A stretch of DNA of 18,823 bases, taken from the NCBI GenBank assembly GCA_003661125.1, contig QMVO01000004.1, forward strand, positions 1 to 18,823, read 5' to 3'. The notes beneath the pieces were generated by a model. It made no database searches. It was not told the DNA's origin and saw only the letters and a program-made list of their open reading frames with translations. Below are positions 6,274 to 14,684 of the stretch, one piece after another (the first letter of the stretch is position 1; each line of letters begins with the position of its first letter). Position numbers and translations under genes: made by a program. This DNA comes from Methanosarcinales archaeon (GTDB taxonomy: Archaea; Halobacteriota; Syntropharchaeia; Alkanophagales; Methanospirareceae).

Positions 6274-8082
6274 ATGGCACAAAAGTCAAACTTCTCGGCT
6301 CGAAAAGGGAAAATCGGGAAAACACTGCGAGAACTTGGAAGCAGATACTACGAGACGCTTTCAAAAGCCCGCTTCTCTATCCATAAACGCTCACGGCGGT
6401 CGAAGCTGAAGAAAGAGATGGCTGAACTTGAACGCCTTTACTATGCTAAAGGCGAAGAAGGGAGTGAGGAAGAAGTGAGCGAGGATGTAGACATATTCTT
6501 GACTGAGAAGGCGAATGCACCAATCGAAACAATCAACGTTACGTATCCCGTGAAACCACCTTTTCAATTCGCAAACATTAAATACGACCCCGAAGTAATG
6601 GAACTCGTTTACACTCCTGTTGATATCTCACTCACCCAACAGGAAGAAGAATATCTATCCACCATTAGCCTCCTCCTTGACAATATCAACATAGACCCCG
6701 CTATTCTACTCCGCGATAAGGAGGAGCATCTCCGCGAGAAAGTGATGGAAATCATCGAGAAATACGGCATGCCTCTCGATGCTTTTCAGCGTGAAAAGAT
6801 TATTTATTGCTTGCTGAAAGACTTCACAGGTTACGGTCCCATAGATGTCCTGATGAACGACCGATACATAGAGGACATAAGCTGTGACGGGCATGACATC
6901 CCGCTGTATGTTTATCACCGCATATTCGAGTCCATTCGCACCTCTATATATATTAACGAACTCGATTTGAACAGGTTTGTGCTTAAACTTGCACAGCTAT
7001 GCGGGAAGTATATCTCGATAAGCCAGCCAATCACCGATGCCTCGCTTCCCGATGGTTCTCGCATAAACCTGACACTTGCCGGAGAAGTAACAAAGAAGGG
7101 TTCCACCTTTTCCATCCGAAGATTTAAACAGGTGCCAATATCTCCTGTCGAACTGATGAAATACGGCTCGGTGAGCGGCGAGCAGCTCGCTTTCTTCTGG
7201 CTTTTACTCCAGTATAACAAATCCATCCTCGTTTCCGGGAGCACCGCAGCCGGAAAAACAACGTTACTCAATGCCCTGTGCATGTTCTTGAAAAGTTCGG
7301 CAAAAATCGTCTCCATCGAAGATACTCCAGAGATAAATCTATATCATGATAACTGGATACAGGCGGTGACGCGTGTCGGATTCGGTCGTGGAGGAGCAGG
7401 AAGCTCTTCCTCGGGCTTTGAATCCGGCTTCTCCGGTATCTCCGGCATCTCAAAACGCCCTGGCGACATCTCTCTTTATGACCTGCTTGTAGCCGCTTTG
7501 CGACAGCGACCCGACTATATAATTGTAGGAGAAGTGCGAGGCGCGGAGGCATATACGATGTTCCAGGCGATTTCCATCGGGCATCCCTCGCTCGGCACGA
7601 TTCATTCGGGCTCGCTCTCTGAACTGATGGCGCGGATAGAATCACAGCCGATGAACGTGCCGAGACCGTTATTTGCAGCCATAGACTGCGTGGCATTTAC
7701 CGCTATCGTTTCCGGCGAGACAGAACGGAAAGTGAGAAGGACGAAAGAAGTAATAGAAATCCTCGACCTCGATTTCCATACTAAAGAATTGCTGACTAAC
7801 GAAGTCTTCTCATGGGACCCCCTCGCTGATAAGTTCACATTTAACAAAAGTTTTCTCTTTGAAGGGATAGCGCGTGAGTTCGGTGTGAGAGAGAGCTATC
7901 TCAAGGGGGAGATGATGCGACGTGCTGAGCTTCTCAATTGCCTCTGCCGCTATGGAATCACCAACTATAAAGATGTAACACGCATCGTTCAGTCATATTA
8001 TATCAATCCTGAGGAGACTTATGAGCGGATAAAAGAAGAGGGTGAAAAGATAAGAGCCAAAAATGAGGACAGTATTTATTGA
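6274..8082 (+). CDS. Type IV pilus/type II secretion assembly ATPase (archaeal PilB/GspE family)
   Basis: This 602-residue cytoplasmic ATPase powers assembly of pilus-like filaments. The archaeal family signature is present before the core (GYGPIDVLMNDRYIEDISCDG, split here by description at residues ~188-208, with YVYHRIFES following). The Walker A loop GSTAAGKT is at 322-329, the Asp box IEDTPEI follows at about 348, and VGEVRG at 418-423 is the Walker B region. The His box GHPSLGTIHSG is at about 434-444. A Gly/Ser-rich loop (GGAGSSSSGFESGFSGISG) is inserted before the LRQRP helix. The first ~80 residues are basic and charged, unlike the core. The start follows GAGGGGG by 10 bases. It overlaps the platform gene behind it by 20 bases, as is typical of pilus operons in archaea. 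Confidence 0.9.
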   Translation: MAQKSNFSARKGKIGKTLRELGSRYYETLSKARFSIHKRSRRSKLKKEMAELERLYYAKGEEGSEEEVSEDVDIFLTEKANAPIETINVTYPVKPPFQFANIKYDPEVMELVYTPVDISLTQQEEEYLSTISLLLDNINIDPAILLRDKEEHLREKVMEIIEKYGMPLDAFQREKIIYCLLKDFTGYGPIDVLMNDRYIEDISCDGHDIPLYVYHRIFESIRTSIYINELDLNRFVLKLAQLCGKYISISQPITDASLPDGSRINLTLAGEVTKKGSTFSIRRFKQVPISPVELMKYGSVSGEQLAFFWLLLQYNKSILVSGSTAAGKTTLLNALCMFLKSSAKIVSIEDTPEINLYHDNWIQAVTRVGFGRGGAGSSSSGFESGFSGISGISKRPGDISLYDLLVAALRQRPDYIIVGEVRGAEAYTMFQAISIGHPSLGTIHSGSLSELMARIESQPMNVPRPLFAAIDCVAFTAIVSGETERKVRRTKEVIEILDLDFHTKELLTNEVFSWDPLADKFTFNKSFLFEGIAREFGVRESYLKGEMMRRAELLNCLCRYGITNYKDVTRIVQSYYINPEETYERIKEEGEKIRAKNEDSIY

Positions 8083-8914
8083 CCGTTACCTGAAATTCTG
8101 CTATCGGCTCGGGAAGAGATTGGACAAAAAGCCAAAAACCTCGCTTCAAATGAAACTTTCCCGGGCAAATATTACTGATATAAGCACCGGGACGTTCTTA
8201 GCAGAGGAAATAATAACCACCGTGATAAGCGCTGCGGGTGCATTTATTCTTACTTTTATTTTGTTTCATAGTCTTTTCATCTCACTCTCCGTATCAGGAC
8301 TTACTGCGCTTTCAGCCTTCGGCTCTTTCCCTCTGCTCCTTCATGTCAGAACTTACAACAGGATGGTGAATATAAACCGGGAGCTCCCCTATGCGTTATC
8401 TCACATGTCAATTATGGCGGGAACGGGCGCAACACCTCTAAAAGCAATCGAGGAAATAGCAACCTCGGATTATGGTGATGTTTCATCTGAATTCAGGAAG
8501 ATGCTTTACAAGACGAATGTTCAGGGTGAAGATGCCGTTTCAGCCCTCGACCACCTGGCAAAGGTCACTCCTTCTCCAGTATTCCGTGAACTCTGCCTCG
8601 ACCTCGCTAATATCATCCATACTGGTGGAGGTTTAAGTGATTACTTAGAGAATAAATCAGCACATCTTCTGGAGGAAAGGAGGAGAATAGAGAAGCAATT
8701 CGCAGATTCTTTATCCATTTACGCAGAGTCTTACGTGGGTGGAATACTTATGCTCGTGATTCTTGGAATCGTCGGCGTTATAACCGCAGGCGTGCTTGGT
8801 TTGACACCCTTTGGGCTACCTATAAAGACCATCTTCGATCTTTTCATCTACGGCATTGTCCCGGTAGTAAGCGGGCTATTCTTGCTCATTCTGGAGTTGA
8901 TGTATCTTGACTAA
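8063..8914 (+). CDS. GspF/TadC-like pilus platform membrane protein, first subunit
   Basis: This 283-residue protein has two membrane segments near residues 50-95, a cytoplasmic helical T2SSF domain (RELPYALSHMSIMAGTGATP, then a long charged helix with EERRRIEKQF), and two membrane segments at the C-terminus. This is the layout of one half of FlaJ/ArlJ or of TadC. It overlaps the ATPase gene by 20 bases and the next gene by 8 bases, which implies translational coupling. The platform protein transmits the ATPase's motion to pilin subunits in the membrane. In archaellum-type systems a single larger protein often has two such domains; here the function is shared between two genes. Confidence 0.85.
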   Translation: MRTVFIDRYLKFCYRLGKRLDKKPKTSLQMKLSRANITDISTGTFLAEEIITTVISAAGAFILTFILFHSLFISLSVSGLTALSAFGSFPLLLHVRTYNRMVNINRELPYALSHMSIMAGTGATPLKAIEEIATSDYGDVSSEFRKMLYKTNVQGEDAVSALDHLAKVTPSPVFRELCLDLANIIHTGGGLSDYLENKSAHLLEERRRIEKQFADSLSIYAESYVGGILMLVILGIVGVITAGVLGLTPFGLPIKTIFDLFIYGIVPVVSGLFLLILELMYLD

Positions 8915-10328
8915 ACTTAATAACCTCAGGATTGCGTATCGTAAATTTACACTGAAGCACGAGGTGAAGAAGGAGTATTTTACCATCCTGCTTCCCGTTT
9001 TAATAGCCTCGCTCATCGTTCTCGGAAGCCTGTGGATGTCTTATTCTTCCCTTATAAGCGACTCCTCCAGATCCTCCGGGCTCGAGAAGGTGCGTGAGGA
9101 GTATATGAAAAGTGTAGGAAAAGTAACAGAGAGAACAGGCGAGATTGAAGCCGGAATAATAAAAGGAGAAGCCGTGTCGTGGACGAGGAAATACTTCGAC
9201 CACATCATTATATGGGCTATTATAATCGCTATTTTGCCTTATTCTATTGATTCCTTCCTCGAGAGACGGAGAAGAAGGAGATACGAAGAGGAGTATGGTG
9301 AGTTTCTATTTGAGATCTCAGAACTGCTCAGAAGTGGAATAGACCCCATGAAATCCCTGATTGAAATATCAAAATCGGAGACGAAGAGAGGAGTTTTAAA
9401 GCTCCCGAAAGCTGAGTTGAAAGCACTCACGCCATTAATTAAAAACGCAGCCTCGAAACTTTCCATCGGGCGCTCATTCGAGGATGCGATGATGCGTGTG
9501 GCGAAGGATACGAAGAGCAAACTGATAGAGAAGTATGCTCATCTGGTGGTAATTGCTACATATATCGGTGGTGAGGTATCAAACATCATCCTTAGAGCTT
9601 CTCAGGACTTAAAAACGAATTTGAAAATACAGCGTGATAAAGAAAGCGACCTGCGTCAATACATGGTCATCTTTTACGCCGCTCATGCAATCCTGATTGC
9701 GATGCTATTCTTGATAAATAGCCAGCTTTTGCCTTTTATCAGCGGTGTTGAGATTGGTGGCTCGACAGACATATTGTTCGGGTCAGGAGGAATCAGGCTT
9801 GGAGGAAGCCTGGAAAACCTCCCTCTGGAAAAATATTTCTTCCATTTAATCATGATTAACGCATTAATCGTTGGCTTGGTGATAGGAAAAATCTTACACG
9901 GCTCGGTCAAGCATGGGCTTATCCACTCTTCGGTATTGATGATTGCAAGCTATGTGACCTGCGTGATGCTGATTCTCCCTGGCGGATTTCTTGCCGGTGC
10001 CGGTGCCAGCGTCCAGATAGAGGTGGTATCAGGAGATAATCAGTATGGAGGCATATTGGTTGAGTTAAGTGAGCCCGTGGTATTTAACGTGACCCAGGAT
10101 GGAAAGCCATATACCGGGGAGGTGAAAATAGTTGTTGAGGGTCCGAAGGGAGCGAGAGGTCGTGCTAATCCCGATTTTGCCAGACCTGATGAAAAAGGGA
10201 TGCTGAGCACGAGAGTGACACTTGGTAAAGAGCGGGGGTTGTATATCATCCGTGCAAAAGCGGGCGATGCGGAAGGGTTCGCATCCGCCTATGCAAGGGG
10301 CTATAGACCTGAGGAAAGGAGAAGGTAA
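8907..10328 (+). CDS. GspF/TadC-like pilus platform protein, second subunit, with C-terminal Ig-like domain
   Basis: The start is TTG at 8907, with GGAG 10 bases before it. The 473-residue protein has a membrane segment near residue 30, an outside loop with a helical stretch (~50-90), another segment near 100, then a T2SSF domain (EYGEFLFEISELLRSGIDP, then SIGRSFEDAMMRVAKDTKS). Further membrane segments follow to about residue 365. The last ~105 residues are outside the membrane and form an Ig/filamin-like fold: VSGDNQYGGILVELSEPVV, then EKGMLSTRVTLGKERGLY. Such an extracytoplasmic domain is unusual on a platform protein and could contact pilins or the surface proteins encoded just before. 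The gene ends 17 bases from the convergent Mod operon, leaving no room for a separate terminator on either side. Confidence 0.82.
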   Translation: MTKLNNLRIAYRKFTLKHEVKKEYFTILLPVLIASLIVLGSLWMSYSSLISDSSRSSGLEKVREEYMKSVGKVTERTGEIEAGIIKGEAVSWTRKYFDHIIIWAIIIAILPYSIDSFLERRRRRRYEEEYGEFLFEISELLRSGIDPMKSLIEISKSETKRGVLKLPKAELKALTPLIKNAASKLSIGRSFEDAMMRVAKDTKSKLIEKYAHLVVIATYIGGEVSNIILRASQDLKTNLKIQRDKESDLRQYMVIFYAAHAILIAMLFLINSQLLPFISGVEIGGSTDILFGSGGIRLGGSLENLPLEKYFFHLIMINALIVGLVIGKILHGSVKHGLIHSSVLMIASYVTCVMLILPGGFLAGAGASVQIEVVSGDNQYGGILVELSEPVVFNVTQDGKPYTGEVKIVVEGPKGARGRANPDFARPDEKGMLSTRVTLGKERGLYIIRAKAGDAEGFASAYARGYRPEERRR

Positions 10329-10345
10329 AGGTAATCGCAAAATAA

Positions 10346-11404
10346 TCATGAAATAACCCTTATCGCCTCCGGACTCAGCCGCAAATTTACATCGTCGCCT
10401 ACACGAATATTTTTTGCCCTATATCTTATCACATCCACAACAAAAACTGTCCCCCCTACTTCCACATACACCCTGTAAAGCGCACTGCCACTTGGATGAG
10501 AGTCAATCACCCTTCCCTGAAGAATATTAACACTTCCCGGCTTAAATTCTACACTATCCACAAACTCTATATCCTCTGGTCTGATGCCAATCGTAACAGA
10601 TTCCTTTTCGGTGGAGTGCAAATGAGGAATGACGAGTTCAAAATCTTCGGTCTCGAACACCGCTAAACCATTCACCAATTTCACCTCCCCTTCAAATATG
10701 TTCTCCATATTAACGAAATCCGCAGTGAATTTGTTCTTCGGCGAGTAAAATATCTCATCCGGCGTGCCGACCTGCAGTATCTTCCCTTCGTTAAGTATTC
10801 CAACCCTGTCAGCGAGCATCTGTGCCTCCGCCTGGTTATGCGTTACCTGAACCATTGTAACGCCGAGTTCAGCATTGATCCTCTTTAACTCTCTACCGAG
10901 GTTATAAGCCATCTTCGCATCGAGCTTGCTCAAAGGCTCATCGAGTAACAAAATCTGCGGGTCGGTAACGAGTGCACGTGCGAGCGAGACTCTCTGTTTC
11001 TCGCCACCACTAAGACTTACTACATCCCTCGAAAGGCGCTTTGAAATGCCAAGCATCTCCGCAACCTCTTCCTCTTTGCGCTTTCTCCCGTTCTTCTTCC
11101 GTTTCTTCTCCTTCAGCCCGAATGCGATGTTCCCTTCCACGTTGAGGAAAGGAAAAAGCATCGGGTCCTGGCACGAATAGCCAATACCCCGCTTCTCTAT
11201 CGGCACACTCGTAATGTCCTTTCCATTTATGAGTATCTTTCCCCGGTCCGGGCGATGGATACCCGCGATCAGCTCGAGCAAGACCGTTTTGCCTGACCCC
11301 GAAGGACCCAGGAGAAAAGCATATTCGCCTTCTTCAACGCTGAGGTCTATTTTCCCCAGCATGAAACTGCCAAACCTCTTCTCCACTTCTTTTAGCTCGA
11401 TCAT
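10346..11404 (-). CDS. modC: ABC transporter ATPase, molybdate/tungstate type
   Basis: This 352-residue ATPase drives oxyanion uptake from the cytoplasmic face. It has Walker A GPSGSGKT at 33-40, a Q-loop (YSCQDPMLFPF), the signature LSGGEKQRVSLARAL near 131, Walker B ILLLDEPLSKLD near 150, and the switch His in VTHN. A lysine/arginine-rich insertion (EKKRKKNGRKRKEEE) follows the Q-loop. Residues ~285-350 form a TOBE-like domain (NILQGRVIDSHPSG, then NLRLSPEAIRVIS) that often senses the oxyanion in ModC/WtpC proteins. It overlaps the permease gene by 4 bases and has GAGGGGTG as its ribosome binding site. Molybdate or tungstate is favoured by the companion genes; sulfate or iron cannot be excluded from the ATPase alone. 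Confidence 0.85.
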   Translation of the reverse strand: MIELKEVEKRFGSFMLGKIDLSVEEGEYAFLLGPSGSGKTVLLELIAGIHRPDRGKILINGKDITSVPIEKRGIGYSCQDPMLFPFLNVEGNIAFGLKEKKRKKNGRKRKEEEVAEMLGISKRLSRDVVSLSGGEKQRVSLARALVTDPQILLLDEPLSKLDAKMAYNLGRELKRINAELGVTMVQVTHNQAEAQMLADRVGILNEGKILQVGTPDEIFYSPKNKFTADFVNMENIFEGEVKLVNGLAVFETEDFELVIPHLHSTEKESVTIGIRPEDIEFVDSVEFKPGSVNILQGRVIDSHPSGSALYRVYVEVGGTVFVVDVIRYRAKNIRVGDDVNLRLSPEAIRVIS

Positions 11405-12741
11405 AGGAATGCACCCCTCTTCCCCACCTTCTCAAATATGAACAGCATTACAGATGCAATAATAATCAGGATAATAGCCGCTGATACTGCAAGTTCAAGC
11501 TCCGCATTTGACATGCGGAGGAAAACAGAAATCGGCAATACTTCGGTCTTGAATTTTGTTGCTCCCGCAACCATCAGACACGCGCCAAACTCACCTATGC
11601 ATCTCGCCCACGTTATCGCGATACCGCCCATGAGCCCTCCCACGGACATGGGCATTAACACCTTAAAAAAAGCACCTGCTCGGCTACACCCCAGCGTTCT
11701 CGCAATATATTCATAACGAGGCGAGATGCTCATGAACGTTGACTTGAATGGTCTTACCATAAAAGGCACGTTCACAAAGAACTGCGCCGCCACTATCCCC
11801 ACTGGCGTAAAGGTGATTTTTAGTCCATTATCAGCGAGATAAAGACCAAAAGAAGTGGTGCTGGAAAGCATTACCAGACCAACACCACCTACTATCGTGG
11901 GTAATGCAAGGGGTAAATCGAGTAAAGTATCCAATAAGCTCCTTCCGCAGAAATCATACCTCGCTAACACATAAGCCGAAGGAAGCGCAACCAAAAATAT
12001 CAATATGGTTGATATTACCGAGGTCATAATGCTCAATCTTATTGCGAATTGCGTCTCTTCCGAGAGTATACTGGTTAAAAAAGCGTCTTCGTCCACGTGC
12101 GAAATAATGCATAAAATCACCGCTAAAATGAAGGTGGCAAGAACGAGCATCCCCGAAAACATGCCTATCTCGAACTTTGATGCTTTTATTTGCTCCCATA
12201 TTCTCGATAAAGCGGAGCGTGTGCTTTTAAACAAGAAAAGCCCGATAAAAAATACTGCAAATGGTAAAATCAGATAAAGATTTTTTATGATGCCGTCCGT
12301 GAAGCTCCATGTCGGCTCTTTGAACTTGAAACTGCCCTCTGTCCCGGTAAACTCTTTTTCGTAAATGACCTCATCGTTGTAAGGCCAGACCACAACCATT
12401 AAATCGGGGCGATGATATTTTTTTGTGGTCTCTTCAGTCCACCATAGAACAACCCAGCGAGTGCCCGTGGCGGGGTCCCATACCTTTTCAAACCTCCGAT
12501 AAAAGGGATACATCTCCTGATAGAACTCCGCTTCTTCTACGGTGTACCTGGCATCCGGATGCTCTTTGAGAAAATCCTTCACGAGGTCGCTATACTTCGA
12601 TATCTGTGCATATCTTGCGTCATTCCACTCGTCTCTGGTGTAATCAACCGCTACTGCAACAGAGATAAAGAAAAGAAAGACCAGGAACAGTGCAACAATA
12701 TCCTTCCGTTCAAGGGAAAGGAAATATTCTTTTATTTTCAT
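11401..12741 (-). CDS. modB: ABC transporter permease, molybdate/tungstate type, with extra N-terminal extracytoplasmic domain
   Basis: The last ~250 of 446 residues are a standard ModB-type permease with the EAA loop: EYIARTLGCSRAGAFFKVLM near residue 342, then ITWARCIGEFGACLMVAGAT, close to the ModB consensus. Residues 14-31 form one membrane segment, followed by ~115 residues outside the membrane (about 32-148) rich in Trp, Tyr and Asp (RWVVLWWTEETTKK, MVVVWPYNDEV), then a further segment near 150-172. Usual ModB proteins have only 220-270 residues, so this N-terminal module is an addition. It could dock the binding protein or be a separate sensing domain; I do not recognise it. The gene overlaps both neighbours by 4 bases, implying coupled translation. 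Confidence 0.85.
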   Translation of the reverse strand: MKIKEYFLSLERKDIVALFLVFLFFISVAVAVDYTRDEWNDARYAQISKYSDLVKDFLKEHPDARYTVEEAEFYQEMYPFYRRFEKVWDPATGTRWVVLWWTEETTKKYHRPDLMVVVWPYNDEVIYEKEFTGTEGSFKFKEPTWSFTDGIIKNLYLILPFAVFFIGLFLFKSTRSALSRIWEQIKASKFEIGMFSGMLVLATFILAVILCIISHVDEDAFLTSILSEETQFAIRLSIMTSVISTILIFLVALPSAYVLARYDFCGRSLLDTLLDLPLALPTIVGGVGLVMLSSTTSFGLYLADNGLKITFTPVGIVAAQFFVNVPFMVRPFKSTFMSISPRYEYIARTLGCSRAGAFFKVLMPMSVGGLMGGIAITWARCIGEFGACLMVAGATKFKTEVLPISVFLRMSNAELELAVSAAIILIIIASVMLFIFEKVGKRGAFL

Positions 12742-13985
12742 TCCTTTCTCATCAAAAGATATGCTACTGCCAGTAATCCCGCAATTGCGGATATTGCCTC
12801 GAATCCCGGAATTTTTACTGTTGCAATGTCTGTGTGCGTTTTACCTCCTCCTGTTGCCGTTATTATTCCTCTAGCAGTACAAGGAGGAACGTCTTCGGGT
12901 ATATTTACAGTATATGTATACGTCTTCGGATACGGTGGATACTGAGTAGGAAGCGAGTATGTCTTATTATAGAGCGGTGCTGTTATGCTGATATTGAGCT
13001 CAATTGGTGCATCAAATTCACCGATTGGTGATATAGTAAGCTCAAAAGTAATGGAATCACCGGGTTTGATATCTACATGCTTTGGCTCGACCCTTATGGA
13101 AAAATCGCCTTGGAGTGTAACCGTAGGCATTAGCGTAGGCGTTGGTGTTATTTCCGGCGATATCGCAGGTGTTGGTGTTGGTGTAGGCGCACCCTCAACC
13201 AATCCATACTTCTCATTTGGGTAGCTCACGTAACCGTTGGATTCCCATACTCCTTTTTCAGACACTACGAAATCCATGAATTTCCTCGCCGCTTCTTTAT
13301 CCTTCGAAAATATCAGCACGTCTATCGGAATCACGTCTATTTCATTCTGTTCCTTTGGTATCTCTATTATCTCTATGTATTTCCTGGATGCTATTATCGA
13401 ACTCCGCCAGAATATTCCCGCATCCACGTCACCCACTCGCACATCCTTCACAATCATCGGCTCCTCTCCTTCCAGAGACACCACGTTCTTCATCACTTCT
13501 TCGTATATCCCGTTCTTCTTCAGTATTCTCTCCGCTTTTTTCCCTATCGGCACCGACTTCGGATCCCCTAATGCGACCTTTACGCCGGGTTTAGCGAGGT
13601 CTTCTAAGCATGTTATATTGGCTGGGTTCCCCTTCGGCACGCCTATCACCGGAATATGGTATGCGACGAATTTTTCTTTGCCTTCGGTGAATCCCTTCTC
13701 CTTCGCGCGGTTGAACGTATGCCTCCCGCCGGGGATGAATATGTCGCCTTCTCGCTTAAGTTCCATCTGAGATAACAGAGAGCCAGCACCGCCGTAATTG
13801 ACTGTTACCTTAATCCCGTATTCGTCTTCAAATTTCTTTGATAAAACGTCCATCGCTTCGCTTAGCCCCGCACCGCTGTGCACGAGCAGTCCCTCTTGCG
13901 CTGTTGCGACTAAAGGCAGCGCTATCCCGGCTACCAATACCGCCGCTATCCCTATCATACCTGCTATAACTTTTTTGGCCGTCAT
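12738..13985 (-). CDS. modA: ModA-like substrate-binding protein with Ig-like domain and PGF-CTERM anchor
   Basis: This 415-residue protein begins with a signal peptide (to about VATAQ). Residues ~30-260 are a class II binding protein of the ModA-like group (GAGLSEAMDVLSKKFEDEYG, then YGGAGSLLSQME and DIFIPGGRHTF, then DAGIFWRSS). A Pro/Thr-rich linker spans ~265-295. An Ig/CARDB-like domain follows (KPGDSITFELTISPIG). The tail has PGF at 393-395, a hydrophobic stretch and MRKE, a PGF-CTERM archaeosortase signal, so it is probably lipid-anchored after sorting. The ligand is probably molybdate or tungstate, but the group also includes other oxyanion binders. The ATG is about 21 bases after the TATA-like element of operator array C, so the transcript is probably leaderless. 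Confidence 0.85.
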   Translation of the reverse strand: MTAKKVIAGMIGIAAVLVAGIALPLVATAQEGLLVHSGAGLSEAMDVLSKKFEDEYGIKVTVNYGGAGSLLSQMELKREGDIFIPGGRHTFNRAKEKGFTEGKEKFVAYHIPVIGVPKGNPANITCLEDLAKPGVKVALGDPKSVPIGKKAERILKKNGIYEEVMKNVVSLEGEEPMIVKDVRVGDVDAGIFWRSSIIASRKYIEIIEIPKEQNEIDVIPIDVLIFSKDKEAARKFMDFVVSEKGVWESNGYVSYPNEKYGLVEGAPTPTPTPAISPEITPTPTLMPTVTLQGDFSIRVEPKHVDIKPGDSITFELTISPIGEFDAPIELNISITAPLYNKTYSLPTQYPPYPKTYTYTVNIPEDVPPCTARGIITATGGGKTHTDIATVKIPGFEAISAIAGLLAVAYLLMRKE

Positions 13986-14001
13986 GTGATTGAGTAGATA
14001 G

Positions 14002-14056
14002 TTAGGTAAACAAAAGGATTGCCCTAAAAATATTAGGAAAGGGGCGTTTTTTCTAA
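14002..14056 (-). promoter_or_regulatory. Operator array C, over the Mod operon promoter
   Basis: In plus-strand order: TTAGG 14002, CCTAA 14023, TTAGG 14033 and TCTAA 14052, with gaps of 16, 5 and 14 bases. The central palindrome CCTAAAAATATTAGG (14023-14037) is the exact reverse complement of the one at 979-993 in array A. Read toward modA, the 16-base gap ends in TTTTGTTTA directly against CCTAAC, as in arrays A and B. One outer half-site (TCTAA) has a mismatch. Confidence 0.82.
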
Positions 14057-14237
14057 ATTATCGCCTCCATCGCTTCCACTCCTCATGGTTATTAAAATTT
14101 GTCCCGATTAATGGGGTAATATTTTTTAAAAATTGGTCAAAAAATTATCAAATATATGGTTTAAAATTTGGACATCATCGAAACATTTCTATAATAGTTC
14201 GCTGATTTTATAAGGTCTTCTAAACAAATGTCCAGAC
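14057..14237. other. AT-rich region between divergent genes, with a TATA box for the small membrane protein
   Basis: No gene is seen here. TTTTATAA at 14206-14213 lies 25 bases before the ATG at 14238 and fits an archaeal TATA box for a leaderless transcript. The block 14121-14166 is very AT-rich. GGACAT (14170-14175) and ATGTCC (14228-14233) are complementary but 52 bases apart; TGTCCAGACA at the start of the gene is a small palindrome. No TTMGG/CCKAA array faces this gene. Confidence 0.5.
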
Positions 14238-14684
14238 ATGGAAGAAAAGAAAGAAACAAAAAATATAACACTCACTTTTTCTCTCTGGCTTGGTATTTCC
14301 GTTATAATTGACTATCTATGCACGCTTCATTTCTCCGGTAGCGTAGAGAACTTGATTAATAACGAGCACAGCCTATTGCTTATCTATGCTGTAAAACATG
14401 AAATCTTGATCCCTTACAGCTTATTTATGATGGTCTTATATTTCTCGTGCGCATATCTCGCCCTGGACGCACTCCGCAACTATAAAATGTTTCCAATTGC
14501 ATCGTTAAGTATTGCTCTTATTGCGATATCGCACACCTTTGGCGGTCTATCCTGGTACGTCAGGAGTGCTTTGTATTCAAAATTAATTCTCGCCCTTCCG
14601 ATGATTGCTCTCTGCTTGATGATTTTCTGTTTCGCACATCTCCTGGTGTGGAAAATTCTGGAGCCCGCTCCTCCCTCATCTTGA
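14238..14684 (+). CDS. Small multi-spanning membrane protein, function unknown
   Basis: The 148-residue protein has about four membrane segments (near residues 12-30, 57-78, 85-105 and 115-140) and a charged N-terminus, MEEKKETKN. The first segment with DYLCTLHFSG, followed by a lone acidic residue and KHEI before the second, vaguely recalls the DUF5658-type layout, but this is not firm. It probably has its own leaderless promoter. Its stop codon overlaps the convergent AAA+ ATPase gene by 9 bases. It is the only gene between the Mod and Feo operons that points the other way, and nothing ties it to metal transport. Confidence 0.7.
   Translation: MEEKKETKNITLTFSLWLGISVIIDYLCTLHFSGSVENLINNEHSLLLIYAVKHEILIPYSLFMMVLYFSCAYLALDALRNYKMFPIASLSIALIAISHTFGGLSWYVRSALYSKLILALPMIALCLMIFCFAHLLVWKILEPAPPSS

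Noticed and set aside
13237..13770. 177-residue plus-strand frame opposite modA
   Set aside because: It is a Ser/Phe-rich shadow of the ModA-like gene, with no ribosome binding site or recognisable motif.
14170..14233. GGACAT...ATGTCC inverted pair before the small membrane protein
   Set aside because: The arms are only 6 bases and 52 bases apart, and no other promoter shares them, so chance is the best explanation.
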